Below are positions 21,294-35,469 of a stretch of 64,000 nucleotides of DNA, piece after piece. The stretch comes from Monoplex corrugatus (lineage: Eukaryota > Mollusca > Gastropoda > Littorinimorpha > Ranellidae). The first letter of the stretch is position 1, and the number at the start of each line of letters is the position of its first letter. Under the pieces are notes generated by a model. The model saw nothing but the letters and a program-made list of their open reading frames with translations. It did not search any database and had not been told where the DNA came from. The stretch spans positions 38,391,540-38,455,539 of the forward strand of contig JAPXFY010000022.1 of the NCBI GenBank assembly GCA_030674185.1, given 5' to 3'. The position numbers were made by a program, and so were the translations under genes.

Positions 21294-24200
21294 GTAAGAT
21301 GATGTTGCTAATAAATCTTGTTTAACAAGTTTGTTACATAAACGGTAAATTCGTAATATTTTGTAAACATTTAAATAAAAATAGTGCAATTTGGTAGATT
21401 AGTTGCAAGTCACAAATGCATTATCTTGGAAAAGGTAGATGATGTTAGGCTACTATAATGCAGTAGTAGTAGTACTAGTAGAGACTGGCTTTCAATCAAT
21501 GGCCTAGGCCTTGCGGCCTATTTACGTCCCCTCTTTCTCAACTATTTCTAACGCAGGTGTTAAAATGCGCGTTTTTCTTTTTGTTTGCATAAGCCTAATC
21601 AGGCCTTTAATCATCAAAATCGATGAAAAGTTCTTTGAATTTTGGAATTTCGTCCAAAAAATTCTTGAATTTGTTAGTATCTTGTGCAAATTTTATGTTA
21701 AGAAGCCAGACTTGAATGCATATTATTATGCACTGTGAGTGTGACTAATGCAGACAGTAGGGCCTAAAGCACACACACTAGTGACTAGTCAGCTAGCGTA
21801 GATATATAGGCGTGTGCTACAAGAAATAAAAATATGTATTTCTAATAAATATGCAGTTACCAATACCATTTTTGAAAAGAGAGAAAACCCAAACAAACAA
21901 AATCACCTTTAAAATTAGCTACTCCAAACATCACCCGTGATCAGGTGGAAAGCCTGCAGATTTGACCTACTTTTTTGTTTTTTCAACTTGTCATATTTTG
22001 CGATGTGTGAAAGAAAATGTAATAAAATCTGCTGCAATAAAAAGATTGGTGTTTTGTTGTTTGAATTATGTATATATATATATATTTTAGACTAGTTAAT
22101 TCTCATCATAGTATTGTTTTATTACGTATTTATTCACCCTACCCTGGCGAGTTCAGCCAGCGGTCTTGACATAACACTGATTGTCTTCTGTTTACACTAA
22201 CCTAACGTAATTCTCTGTCGCATCGCGTGAGTGGCTAGATCTCAAAATATCGCTCAATGAAATGAAAGAAGACATCCAGAGCCTCATTTTCATGCCTTTT
22301 CATCATGATCCATGTGGTCAGAGTGTAAAAATTCAAGCAGTAATGCATTCAAAGTGGATTTTCTAAGTACTACAAAGACCTGATTGCCCAAGCTCATAAT
22401 ATCATAAATATGTTAGTTTGTAGATCAGACTTCTATCTACAATATTTGTACAAAATTTTATTACCTTATCATTTCCATGCGAAGCGGCAAGCAATAAAAG
22501 AGACAAAGTAAGTATACCGCTTTTCATGAATACTTTTAGCCGCCATGGCCGACACGCACACTGCACTGTCGGTCACCAGTAGTGACAGAAATGAGACATC
22601 GACTGCTTCAAAATCGCAATCAGATCATCTGTTCACACTAGTTGGTAAGTTAATTCTTTTTTGTTTTTGACTTTATGAATGTTTTGTTGTTCTGTACACT
22701 TTTTATGAGCCAACACCGTTTGAAACAAGATGATGTGGAATCGGTCAACAACACACTCAACGTTGTGGGGTGGTCTGAGAAATGAGTGATTTATTTAAAG
22801 TTATTGGCGCTAACTCATCTTCATGACAAAAGTATTTCAAGAAAGAGACTTTTCATTTATTTTATTCATATATTCAGTAAAATGACATTTCTTTCTAGAA
22901 GGATTGAATATTTATTTAGTCACGTGACCTGACCTAGTGCAGTACTTTCGGTTTCACAGTTCTTGCAATGTGGTCACACTTCCATCAGTTGAATCAGCTA
23001 AGCTTCAACAAAACAAAACAATATATATATATGTATAATTAAACATTTTTGTGTTCACATGTTGTTCTGAATTTCGTACAATTATCTTAATTAGTTAATA
23101 TGCATTGTGAAATAAATGTGTAATCACAAGATTTGGTTCCAATAAGTGAATAACAGATTGAACTTATTCTCTTATTGATTCAACTTGTAAGCTGAATATT
23201 TAGCGATATGACAATACTGGAAATTATAAAATTAGTCTGCAAACTGGTTGACATAGAAATATGACTTAGTGAACAATAATAACAGGAAATGTGGCTGTTT
23301 TCAGCTGATGAAACCAACAACCGACTGAGGAGAAGCTTTCTGCCTGGAAGGGAAGACCGCCATTGTTGCCAGCTGTACACCTGACTAACCTTCTCCTGCT
23401 ACAGTAAAGAGGACTTCAGTTAGAAGGAAAGAAGTATTCAAAACAGGTACTGCAATTCTGCCTCTAGGATTACATGGGTTGTCAACAACAACAACAAAAA
23501 AAAGGCTCTCTAAAACTGACAGGGTCATTGGAGGATCTCAGACTAGTTCTTCAACACCATCTCCTCACAGAAAGACCTATCCCTTCTTGCAGACTGTCCT
23601 GTGGCTGCCTGTTCTGCTACTGCAACTCATCCTGAAGGAGATATATCTGCTGCTGACATGAATGAAGACACTGTTGAAGCAGCCCCATTTTAGTTCACCA
23701 AGCCGGGCCAGTGGATGGCTGTTTATTTTGTAGAAAGATTCTATATTGGACATGTGTTGGAGGTGAAAGAGAAAGGCAGCTGCGCGTCAGTCCAGTACCT
23801 GAACAGGTCAGGGGTCACAAGGACTGTTTCTGCTGGCCTTCACAGGAGGATATTTTTGTAAACACACATGCTGAAGATGTTTTCTACTGGTACTTTGATA
23901 GTCTTCCAGTTACTAATGGTGGTCGAATCTGGCGAGTAGATGATGTGGAGGAAATCATCGCTGCATACACAAGAGTCTCATCCGTCTACTATGAGTAAGC
24001 AAACTGCCACAAAGCAGGCGGTATGGCTGACATATGTGCAACCATCCATGTTAATATTACAAATGCACCTAGTATCCCTTAGTTGATTCCTGGAATTCTG
24101 ACCTGTCAGTTGCAAGTGACATCTCAAATAGTTACAGTATTATCACACTTAAGTCAGTTAAGACTCAGACTGTTTTATCTTTTCAGAGCATAGTGGCAAG

Positions 24201-25655
24201 AACTGTTGTCTAGTCTGCTCACATTCATTCTGTTTCAGTGAACTCCCAAGTACAGAATGAAAATGTTACTTAGTTGAAGATACAGCAAGTCACACTTGAG
24301 ACTGATTTATCCATCTAAAGTACAGTGGCTACAACAGCGTCACTTTGCCATGTTGTGATGAATCCTGTGTGCCGTTAATGGAAACTTTGGGGCTTTTTAG
24401 TCCACACACATTCATTACACGGATGAGCTCTGGACAGGAACAATGATAGTCATGCTAATTGTGATATTGGTCATCTACTGTTTTAGATATTGACTGGCAC
24501 TTGAAATCAAGACACTATCCAGATAGGTGACTGTGAGTATTAAAAAATATTAATCAATGTCAAATAAATGTGTATTAACTATTATTTCATTTTTACAGTT
24601 TTGAAAGTGTGCTGGTTGAGTGTGTCTTTTTTTGCTGATTCCAGTGATACCAAAACCAATTTTCTAGCTTATTATTCATTTATATTTTACTGAAAGTTTC
24701 AGTAAATGCTCACCTATTCTTTAAGTTTAATTGTCTAGATTTGAAGTTGTACAAATGTTCAAGCATCTCTATCTCCTCCGTTTGATAAAGTCTTAATACT
24801 TTCTTTTAGGATTGATAATCGAGAACGTTAAAGCAGTTTTAGGTAATTTAGGCCCGATTTTATGTATGTTTTGGTGTCCTTAGTTTAAATTTGTATTCAG
24901 GTATGTATTTTAAATCCCCTGTGCGATAAATTGGACAGAGTGGTCAACGCCAGGGACGTCACCTTAGCTTGCATGCTTGAATGCATTGATATGTGTAATT
25001 ATTTTTTCTTTTCCTTGTTTTCCCCCTGTTGAAGTGTTATGTATGTTTTGAAACAGTTATAGCCCTGATATGGCTGTACACAGTCAGCTTGGCTTTAAAC
25101 AAAACTAACAATAACAATCCTCCACTCCCCTCAAAATTTCTCATGTAAATTTATTTGTTTGTCCCTAGCTGGCCTTCGACAGATAAACTGGTCGTTATCA
25201 CTGCCCCTGAAGGTTGGCGAGACATGTACAAACTTCGCAGGCAGATGTTCAAGCGGACAGAAGACTGTCTGAAAGTTGTGGCGCAGACGAACTTTTTTCG
25301 TGATCATCTCTCCAACGATGAATTTGACATCTTTCTCCAGTCTCAAAATCCCCATGAAAAGGAACTTGATTTCATTTTGGAAGACTTGTGCATCATTTTA
25401 GACACACCCAGGTATAAAATTTGTGTGTGTGTGTGTGTGGTGTGTCTGTGTGTGTGTGTGTCTGTCGGTCTGTGTCTGTGTGTGTCTCCCGCCCCCCCTC
25501 CCCCCCCCCCCCAATTCCTCATCTCTCTCCATTTTGCTCTCTCTCTTTTGCTGTTTCTCTCTCTCTCTCTCTCTTGCTCTCTCTCTCTCTCTTTTCCTTT
25601 CTGTCACCCTCTACTGTCTGTCATGTCTGTATCTCTCTCTCTCTCTGTCTCTCTA

Positions 25656-25686
<31 letters not shown>

Positions 25687-28600
25687 GTCTCTGTTTGTCT
25701 GTCTATCTGTCTGTCTCTGTCTCTCTCTCTCTGTCTCTCTCTCTTTTTCTCCCTCCCCTCCCTCTTTCTCTCTCCCGTCTCTCTCTCTCTCTCTCTCTGT
25801 CTGTCTGTCTGTCTGCTCTCTCTCTTTCTCTCTTTCTTTCTCTCTTTCTCTCCCTCCCCTCCCTCTTTCTCTCTGTCCCTCTCTCTCTATCTCTTTATCT
25901 ATCTCTCTCTCTCTCTCTCTGCTGTCTGTTCTGTCTCTGTCTTGTTCTCTCACTCTCTCTTTCTGTCTGTCTGTCTGTCTGTCTCTCTTTCTCTTTCTCT
26001 TTCTCTCTCTGTCTTGTTCTCTCTCTTTAAATCTCTCTCCCTCTCTTTCTTTTTCAGCTGTCTGGTCTGTCTGTCTGTCTCTCTCTGTCTGTCTGTCTCT
26101 GTCCCTGTCTCTGTCTCTCTGTCTGTCTGTCTCTCTCTCTCTCTCTCCCTCCCCCCTTCCTTTCCTCACTCCCTCTCTGTCTTTCCCCTCTTCCTCGCTC
26201 TTTCTCTTTCTCTCTGTGCATCCCCCACCTCTCACAAAACCAATATTCACTCATAAAACAAATCAAGATCTGGAAACTTTTTATCAGTCAGAGTTGAAAG
26301 TGAGCATTTATTTGTCAACTTTAACTTGAAATATGTATCCACCAGCAAGAAGACTGAAGTCATTGTGATCAGTAAAAAACATGAAATACCCTGATGCAGA
26401 ATAACAGCAAACAGCACAACCTTATAAGAAACAACCAGCAGAATCGGCCAAGCCAAAACAGCATTCCAGAAGATGACAAGCATTCTTACCAACAAATGCC
26501 TATCAGTTAACATCAGGAAGAGAGTTCTTGAATGTTAAATAGAACCGGTAATGTTAATACAGTTGTGAGGCTTTAACAGTCAACAAGCAAAGCAGAACAA
26601 GATTGAGGCAGCCGAGATGTGGTTTCTAAGAAGAATGTTGAGAGTTCCATGGATAGCAAAGAAAACAAACGAGACAGTCTTGATGGAGGCAGACACAAGA
26701 AGATCATTCATAAGGAAGATTAGGAAAAGACAGGCAACATTTGTAGGCCATTTTATGAGGAAAGCTGGAGGGAAAAAGAGCACCAAGTAGACCCAGGGAG
26801 AAATATTGGACGGACTTGCAGAGTGGCTGAAGACAGAGAGGGTGGAAGATATGCTTTAACCCTCTAGAGCCTGAAAGTACTTCTAGACTAGGGAAAATTA
26901 TTTTTTATGAAAAAACAACATTAGATACAACAAAGAAACACATTTTCGGTGTTATTTTTAATTAAAGTGAAAAAATGACAAAGTTAGAAAAATTATCATA
27001 TATGATAAGAGCGGCTTTTGCGGTACCAAGACTGATCTTATCATATATGATAAATTGTCTCTGGAACAGCAGTTCTTTGCAGGTTTATTCAGCTAATTGT
27101 TTTCAAATTTCTAATCAGTGCAGTTCATTTCTGTTCAAGCGTTTTTGTGCTATATTTCATAGTTATTTGAGCAGTTTCTGTCCTTGTTGAAGCAAAGGTT
27201 CACTTTGCACTTTGGGCAGAACGTAGGTCAGACTCTGGCAGTTCCTGTTTTTGCACGATGTCCTGACGCTGTTCCATTGGGGCAGCTGGGCAACACCATC
27301 CAGACGGACATCAGGGGTGGGAACAGACTGTCTGGCAATCTTGGCTAGAGGTGGTGATGTCACACAGCCACTCGGGTGACCAACTGCATTCTTCGTCAGC
27401 ACCAGGGCATCAGCAATCTGGTTCTGAAAGATGCAGAGCTTTACTGGCTTGAGGTTCAGCAGCGTGCAGTGCCTCTTGTACCACAGCCAGCTGTTAACAA
27501 CAGCAGCTGCAATGGTGTGATAGAAAATGTACATGTAGAAACGCCTCGACTTTAGCGGGAACTTGTAGGGGCTTGTGAGGCTGTCAAGCAGATTCACCCC
27601 ACCCATAAATTTGTTGTACTCTTTGATGATGGCAGGCTGGGGAATGGTGACTTCCTGTTTCTACTTTTTGTCGTATCGTAATGCCTCACCTTGAGGTTCC
27701 ACACCCACATAGGTAGAGACAGTGTCCACAGTCTTGTTGTCCAACCAACGCATAGCTACAACATTCGACATCAGTTCTACCTTGACATCACAGGCTCCCC
27801 TTCCTTCCTGCTTCAGCTCCTCAGACTTCAGGCTGAGACCTTTGAACCTGTTGGCTCGAAAGGTTCCGACAAAGTAGATGGATTTGGCTTTCAAGGCTTG
27901 AATGAGAGGCAAGTTGGAAAAGAAGTTGTCAGTGAAGACTTTATAGTTTAAATCTTTCTGACGACCTCGTGTCATCTTCATGACTACTTCCCCTCCAAGA
28001 CCAAGACCTCCAGGCGTTCTTCTCTGTCCATCCACTGATCCTTGATAAACCTGAAAGTCATCTCCTGGCCTCCACTGATCTCCACTACTGTCAGAAGGGT
28101 CAAAATCACTCTGATCACCAGCAACAAACCGGCAAACGTTTGTCACTGGAACTCGTGTTGTCATGCTGAAAACAGATAAAAGATCCAAACTTTACTGACT
28201 TTTCTTTACAGATTACATATATTATGCAACATTCTAACAGACAAGCACTAAAAAATCATTTCTGAATCAAAGGAATCATTCAAAGCAACAACCAAAGTTA
28301 GCTTTTCTACAGCTAGAAAAGGGCACTTGCGACCTTTAACGCCGCTCTTATCATTTCTGATAAATGACGGACGAGTTGTCTTTTCCTGAAGTTTCCACAA
28401 AGGCCGTTCTTATCACATATGATAAACCGTTTTTATGTCATTTTTATGGCTAACATTGATCTGCTTCATACAAAATTATTATATGCTTGAAATCTACATA
28501 CTACTGTGCATTTATCAAGCCCAATTGAAAATAAATGTGTACTCACATGTTTGTGTACCAGAGGCTCAAAAACAGGGGACTGTAAGGAAGCTGGTAACTG

Positions 28601-30118
28601 CTAGCAGTCAATGTAGAAAATGAAGTGTGAGGAATAATAGACACGGCGCCAGGGTGTGGTGGCATGGTGTTAGTGATTTCTTGCCTGTCTGGAACCGGAT
28701 ATTCCAGGTGGATGCATCAGGTTATCACTAAAGTTGCGCTACAGAGGCTTGATTTTGGGTTTATCAGTTGAACTCTCACCTGTCTGCCAACAATCTCCTC
28801 AATCCTTTCCAGTCAGCCTACCGCCAGTGCCATAGCACTGATAAACTACCCCTACTACACATTCTCAACAATCTCCTCCTTGCAACTGACACTGGCAAAG
28901 TCTCTCTCCTCACACTCCTTGATCTGTCTGCAGCCTTTGATACCATTGATCATGGTATTCTCCTTTCTAGACTCCATCATACTTTTGGCATCTCTGACAC
29001 TGCTTTCTCCTGGTTCACTTCATATCTATCAAACAGAAAACAAACTGTTCTCATCAATGGCACTTACTCTCAACCTGCATACCTGACCTGTGGTGTTCCA
29101 CAAGGATCTGTCCTTGGCCCTGTTCTTTTCACTCTTTACACCTCCCCCCTGTCCACCATCATCAACTCCCATTCTATAAAACACCACTTCTATGCTGATG
29201 ACACCCAACTTCAAGACAGTGATTCACCTGACAATATACAACGCCTCTTGACTCGCACCACTGAGTGTTACTCGGACATTAAGAACTGGATGACATACAA
29301 TAAACTTCAGCTTAACGATGACAAGACAGAAGCTATCCTCATTGGCACCGGTCAGAAACTTTCTCAGCTGCCTCCTCTTTCTCTCCCATTATCATGATGT
29401 AACACATCAGTCCCAATTTCTGATTCAGCTAAAAACCTTGGTGTCTGTATTGACTGTACCCTCTCCATGAACAACTTTGTTTCTCAAACTGCCAGATCTT
29501 GCTACTATCACCTCCATCGTATTAGCCTGATCAGGAAGTATCTCTCTGTCGAAACAACTGCAAAACTCGTTCTCTCATTCATAATGTCTCGCATTGACTA
29601 TTGCAATTCACTCCTGTCTGGTCTTCCTGCCTCCACCATTCACATCCTACAGCGCATTCAAAACAATTCTGCACGCCTTGTACTCAAAAAGAAAAAAGCT
29701 GACCACATATCTCCTCTCCTGGCACAACTTCACTGGCTCCCTGTATCAAAGCGCATACAGTACAAACTAGACACCATGTGCTACAAAAGCCTCAATAACG
29801 CAGCCCCCGATTACCTGTCAAGCCTACTTGAGATCTATCTTCCCTCACGTACCCTCCGCTCTTACTCCGATCTTCTGACTTTTCGCTTTCCACGCACTAA
29901 GCTCAATACCTATGGTCCACGAGCCTTCTCTGTTTCTGGTCCACTCTCCTGGAACAAACTTCCTCTCTCAGTCCGTCAGCAACCTACTTTTGTCTCTTCA
30001 AGTCCGCTCTCAAAACTCACCTTTTCTCCCCTGCATAAAATCCTGATCTCACTCAATCCCCTCTGCAGCCTGTCTCCACTCGGAGGGGAATCACATTGTA
30101 GTGTGTGTGTGTGTGTGG

Positions 30119-30165
<47 letters not shown>

Positions 30166-33100
30166 CATGCGTGAGTGCGTATGCGTGCGTGTGTCTGTTT
30201 CAGCGTGTGTGTATGCGTGCATGTGTATGCGTGCGTGCGTGTGTGTTTCAGCGCTTAAATTTGATTTTATCAAGATTTTGTGCTATATAAATATTGTAAT
30301 TATTATTATTATTAAAAGCCATCGGCTGCACAATGCTGCAACTCATCTTACCTCCCTTGTGGGGATGCTGGGGGCTCTTTCAGTATATACTATAACAGTA
30401 TCCCCACCTTCTGGAAATTCTGTGCTAGAATTTTCCTCTTTTCTGTCACTTTCTTTGTTTCTGCTTTGTTCCTTTGCTTTCTGTCATTTCTTTTTATCGT
30501 TTTCTGCCTTGCTGGTCCATTCACCTGTACATGTTCGATAAAGTCTTACATACTCGCTCTTAGGATTGATGATTGGGTACATGTATTAAGTGCATTTTTG
30601 ACTCTAGGGAAATGAGATATGTGGAAGCAATTTTAGATAATTAAGGCTTGTTTTTATATATGTTTTGGTGTAATTAGTTATGTTTAAATTTGTATTCAGG
30701 TTTTTTTTTCAGTCCACTGGTGATAAATTGGAGGGAGTGGTCATCACTAGGGGGCGCTGCCTTAGATGATGTGCGTGAATGCATTGATATGTGTACTTAA
30801 CTGTCTGTTCCTTTTTTTTTTTTCCTGTTGACAACTTGAAGTACTGTGTTGTGTATTGAAATGGTTATAGCCCTGATATGGCTGTACGATAATGTTATAC
30901 GGTTGTGAGGCATGGACAGTCAACAAGCAAAGCCAGAACAAGATTGAGGGAGCCGAGATGTGGTTTCTAAGAAGAATGTTGAGTGTTCCATGGGCAGCAA
31001 AGAAAACAAACGAGACAGTCGTGATGGAGGCAGACACAAGAAGATCATTAAGGAAGATTAGGAAAAGGCAGGCAACATTTATAGGCCATTTTATGAGGAA
31101 AGGGGAATTAGAGCACCTGGTCACAACAGGAAAGGTGGAGGGAAAGAGAGCACCAGGTAGACCCATGGAGAAAATATTGGACGGACTTGCAGAGTGGCTG
31201 AAGACAGAGAGGGTGGAAGAGATGCTTGCAGCAACAAGGGATAGAAACAGATGGAAGGCCATGATCGCCAACGCCATGTGGCAAGGCACTTGATGATGAT
31301 GATGGCTGTACGCAGTTGGCAGAGCTTTAAGCCTGCATACTCCAACTTCAGTGCTGCCTATGTGCTGGGTGTTTTCGCAAGCCAACATGATAGTATAAAT
31401 GACTTGCAGTATACTTAATGCAGAGGTTATTAAATTTTCTGTGTGCATATAGATGGCAAGGGGGTTTAACTGTTTGACTCCTGCACACTGCCCACCAGCA
31501 TCCTGCTTTGAAAACCCTACTAGCAAAGTAAAAACTTAACCCTTTGACTCCCTCACCCTATCCACCGGCTTCCTGCAGGAAACTGTTGGATAGGATGAGG
31601 GAGTCAAAGGGTTAGGTTTTTGCAGTTGGTGGATAGGGTGCAGGAGTCAAAAGGTTAAGATCTTGCAGTTGGATAGGGTGAGGGAGTCAAAGAGTTAAGT
31701 TTTTGCAGTTGGTGGGTAGGGTGTGGGATCAAGAGGGTTAGGTTTTTGCAGTTGATGGATAGGGTGCGGGAGTGAAAGGGTTAAGATCTTGCAGTTTGTG
31801 GATAGGGTGAGGGAGTCAAAGGGTTAAGTTTTTGCAGTTGGTGGATAGGGTGTGGGAGTCAGAGAGTTAGTTTTTTTCAGTTGGTGGATAGGGTGCGGGA
31901 GTGAAAGGGTTAAGATCTTGCTGTTTGTGGATAGGGTGTGGAGTCAAAAGGTTAAGCACTGGCCAATGTATACAGGGTGACGTGAGAGATGGAGAAAACT
32001 CTCCACCCTTTACCTATCACTCAGGCAGCAGGTAGGCCTACATGGGTAGGATTGAACCTGGACTGTCTGATTGGAAGTGCAATGTCTTACCCATCTGGCC
32101 ACCAGATTCAGACAGTGTCACAGCTGACAGATGTGACATAGATCAAAGCAAGTTACAAGTCTACAGTGATCTTTCTGTGTGTGCATATTAATAATTGACT
32201 GTTTTTGTATCTGTGTTGGCATGGAGATGTGTGTGTGTACGTGCATAACACTGTGTGTGTGTGTGTGTGTGTGTTTTTACACAGGCACACACGGCTGACA
32301 GACAAGTACTATGCCAGGATGGTGGCCCGGTATGTTCATCACAAGATACTGAAGGAAGAATGGAGAACTTTCCTCAATCTTCCTGAGGAAAAGCAGTTTT
32401 TTGAGAAAGGTCTTTCCACTTGGTTTTGGTTTTGTTTTGTATTATTATTACGGTGTTTTATTAGTAGTGGTAGTATTACTTTTAGTAGTAGTAGTAGTAG
32501 TAGTAGTACTATTATAATTATTATTATTTTTAATATTAGTGTTATCATTGTTATTGTCATTATTATTTTTATCATCATAACTAGTAATAGTATTGTTATT
32601 GTTGTTATTGCTGTTGTTGTTGTTGTCATTTTTATTTATTAATTATTATTATTAATCTTCATCATCATTATTGTTGTTATTATTATCATTCTTCTCATTA
32701 TCATCATCATCAGCACCATCATCATAATCATCATTAGTACTGTTAATAATGATATTATTGTTATCATTATTGCTGTTATTATCATCATCATCATCATTAC
32801 CATTATCATCTTAACATAATTATTGGATTGAGAAAGGATACTCGCAAAGTCCGTATAACCCTTTGACTCCCACACCCAATCCAACAACAGCAAGAAAAAC
32901 TTAACTCTTTGAATCCCTCACCCTATCCACCAACTTCCTGCAGGAAGCTGATGGATAGATGAGTGAATCAAAGGGTTAAATTTTTGTCTTGCTTGCATGG
33001 TTGGCAATGCAGGATGCTGGTGAACAGGGTGTGGGAGTCAAAGGATTAAGTTGATATGTCGAAAGCACCCATCTTTGATTAAGGAGTTGGGGTTTGAATC

Positions 33101-34904
33101 ACAGATTACAAGGAGGATTTTTCCTCTCCCTTCCGTGTTTGCTGACTTACGTCCACTAGACCTTTGATATGTAGGTCAGCAACTAAAGTTCTCCACACCT
33201 GTCTGTTTTGGGCTAGCCTTTGTACAGTAGCCCAGGTGTGTTTCATGGCCTTGGGGTTTTCTTCTACCCTAATGGCCACAGGGATGCCAGGGCTCTTTCA
33301 ATATAAATAATTCCCCCCATGGGGATGCCGGGGGCTTTTTCAGTATCCCCACCTTATGGAAATTCTGTGTTAGAAATTTCCTCTTTTCTGTCGCGCTCAT
33401 TGTTTCTGCCTTGTTCCTTTGCTTTCTGTCATTTCTACCTATCATTTTCTACATTGCTGGTCCATTCACCTGTATGTGTTTGATAAAGTCTTGCATACCA
33501 TTTCTTAGGATTGATAATTGGGTACATGTATTAAGTGCATTTTTAGCTCTAGGGAGGTGATATATGCAGAAGCAATTGCAGGCCTGTTTTTATATATGTT
33601 TTGGTGTCCTTAGGTATGCTTAAATTTGTATTCAGGTGTGTTTTTTAAATCTCCTGTGCAATAAATTGGACAGAGTGGTCAATGCCGGGGGCATGTCCTT
33701 AGATTTTGTGTGCTGCATTGACATGTATACTTAATTTTCCTTTCTTTTCTTTTTTTTCCTGTTTAAGTTTTGAAGTGATTATAGTCTTGATATAGCTTTA
33801 CACAGTCGGCTGGGCTTTAACTCTTTCACTGCCAAAGTGTAAATAAAAAGGTGAATGGCCTGTGCCACAGAGTTTTAAACATCTTGACTTAAAAATTGAA
33901 AAAATGTCATATCTCTTCATCCAGCCCAGAAAACCCCACAACACTGTAAATTTTCTTGTTCAGTATACTTTACAACACACCAGGAGCAGCAGTACTTTCG
34001 TTTTTTACGATTGCCACTGCTAGTAATGTCACTTCGACTCTAAATCTGGGTCAAGTCCGACTTTGGACATCAACACCGACTTTGGACATCAACACCGAAA
34101 TATCGCCTGCATGCGCCAAATTATCGTCATTTTCGCTCTTATCGACAGACTGCAAATCAGAATCAGCTCCACAAGTAATGATTTCTGCAACTTCTTTTGC
34201 TGCATAAGTTGTTTTTCGGGTCCGATTGATGCTTGGTGTTGAAGCGAGTCCGTCCGCCATTGTTTACACTCGCTGAATAATAATCAGCTGCAGGGGGTCA
34301 CATTTTCAACCACACAGGAAGAAAAGACAGTAAAACATCACATATACATAATTAGCATCTATATATATAGGGAATAATGAAGTTTCCGTTGATATCTCAT
34401 ATGTCACTGAAAGCGTTGGGGTTTTCTGGCTAAAAATAGGACAAGTCGCTGACCGAATATTCGGTCACTGGCTCTGAAGGCACATGTTTCTTCCAACCGA
34501 ATATTTGGTCGGAAGCACTGAACAGGTTAAACAACAGTAACAACAACTACCCCCTTGGGGATGCCGGGGGCTCTTTCAGTATAAATAGTATCCCCACCTT
34601 CTGGAAATTCTGTGCTAGAAGTTTCCTCTTTTCTGTCTACTTCTGATTTGTTTTTTGTTTTGTTTTTGTTTTTGGATATTTTTTTTTTTTTTTTTATTCT
34701 TTCATAATAAAAATAACTGTTACAGGCGCCTATTTAATATCTTCCTGGATGCAGCCACTGAAAAGGTTGAGCATGGCCGACATCAGTGCAGAGCTGGACA
34801 CAATAGCGGACAAGGTGCGTGCCGTCCTGAGTTCGGGTCCCAAAGGGGCAAAAATCCATCCAGCTTGTAAAAAGGACAACTGTACTGCAGGTACTTGTGT
34901 GTAC

Positions 34905-34971
<67 letters not shown>

Positions 34972-35014
34972 TGTGTGTATGCATGTGTTTGTGTGTGTGT
35001 ATTTGTGTGTTCTC

Positions 35015-35050
<36 letters not shown>

Positions 35051-35393
35051 TGAAAACACCCATCCAAGTACTTTTGTGTATACATCTGTGTGTGTGTGTG
35101 TATGTGTGTGTGTGTGTGTGTGTCTGTCTGTCTCTGTCTGTCTATGTGTGTGTGTGGTGTATGTCTGTGTGTTGGTTTGTTATTTCTTTTCACATCTATT
35201 CACATGTGTGCTCTTAGACGGAAAAAAAAAGGCAAGTACATGAATAAATTAATAAGAATAGACAAAGAGGTGTCTATGGAGTGAATGAATATATGAAATT
35301 ATACAGGCATTATATCATGTAAGGTAACCTCAAACAATTTATCAAACAAGAGAAAAGCAATCAGAACATTAGAACGGTCAGGCTTCATCAGGT

Positions 35394-35469
<76 letters not shown>

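Larger units (their letters stand above)
28750..30320 (+). mobile_element. CR1/L2-type LINE, 5'-truncated
   Basis: Reverse transcriptase and C-terminal region followed by a 3' end GTGCTATATAAATATTG and (ATT)n at 30290-30315, as in L2/CR1 elements. A (GT)n tract (30098-30245) sits between the coding end and the tail. Confidence 0.87.

Noticed and set aside
25155..26329. Two frames of about 300 codons rich in Ser and Leu
   Set aside because: Beyond FBXO21 exon 2 they read through a (CT)n microsatellite. All three frames are open there.
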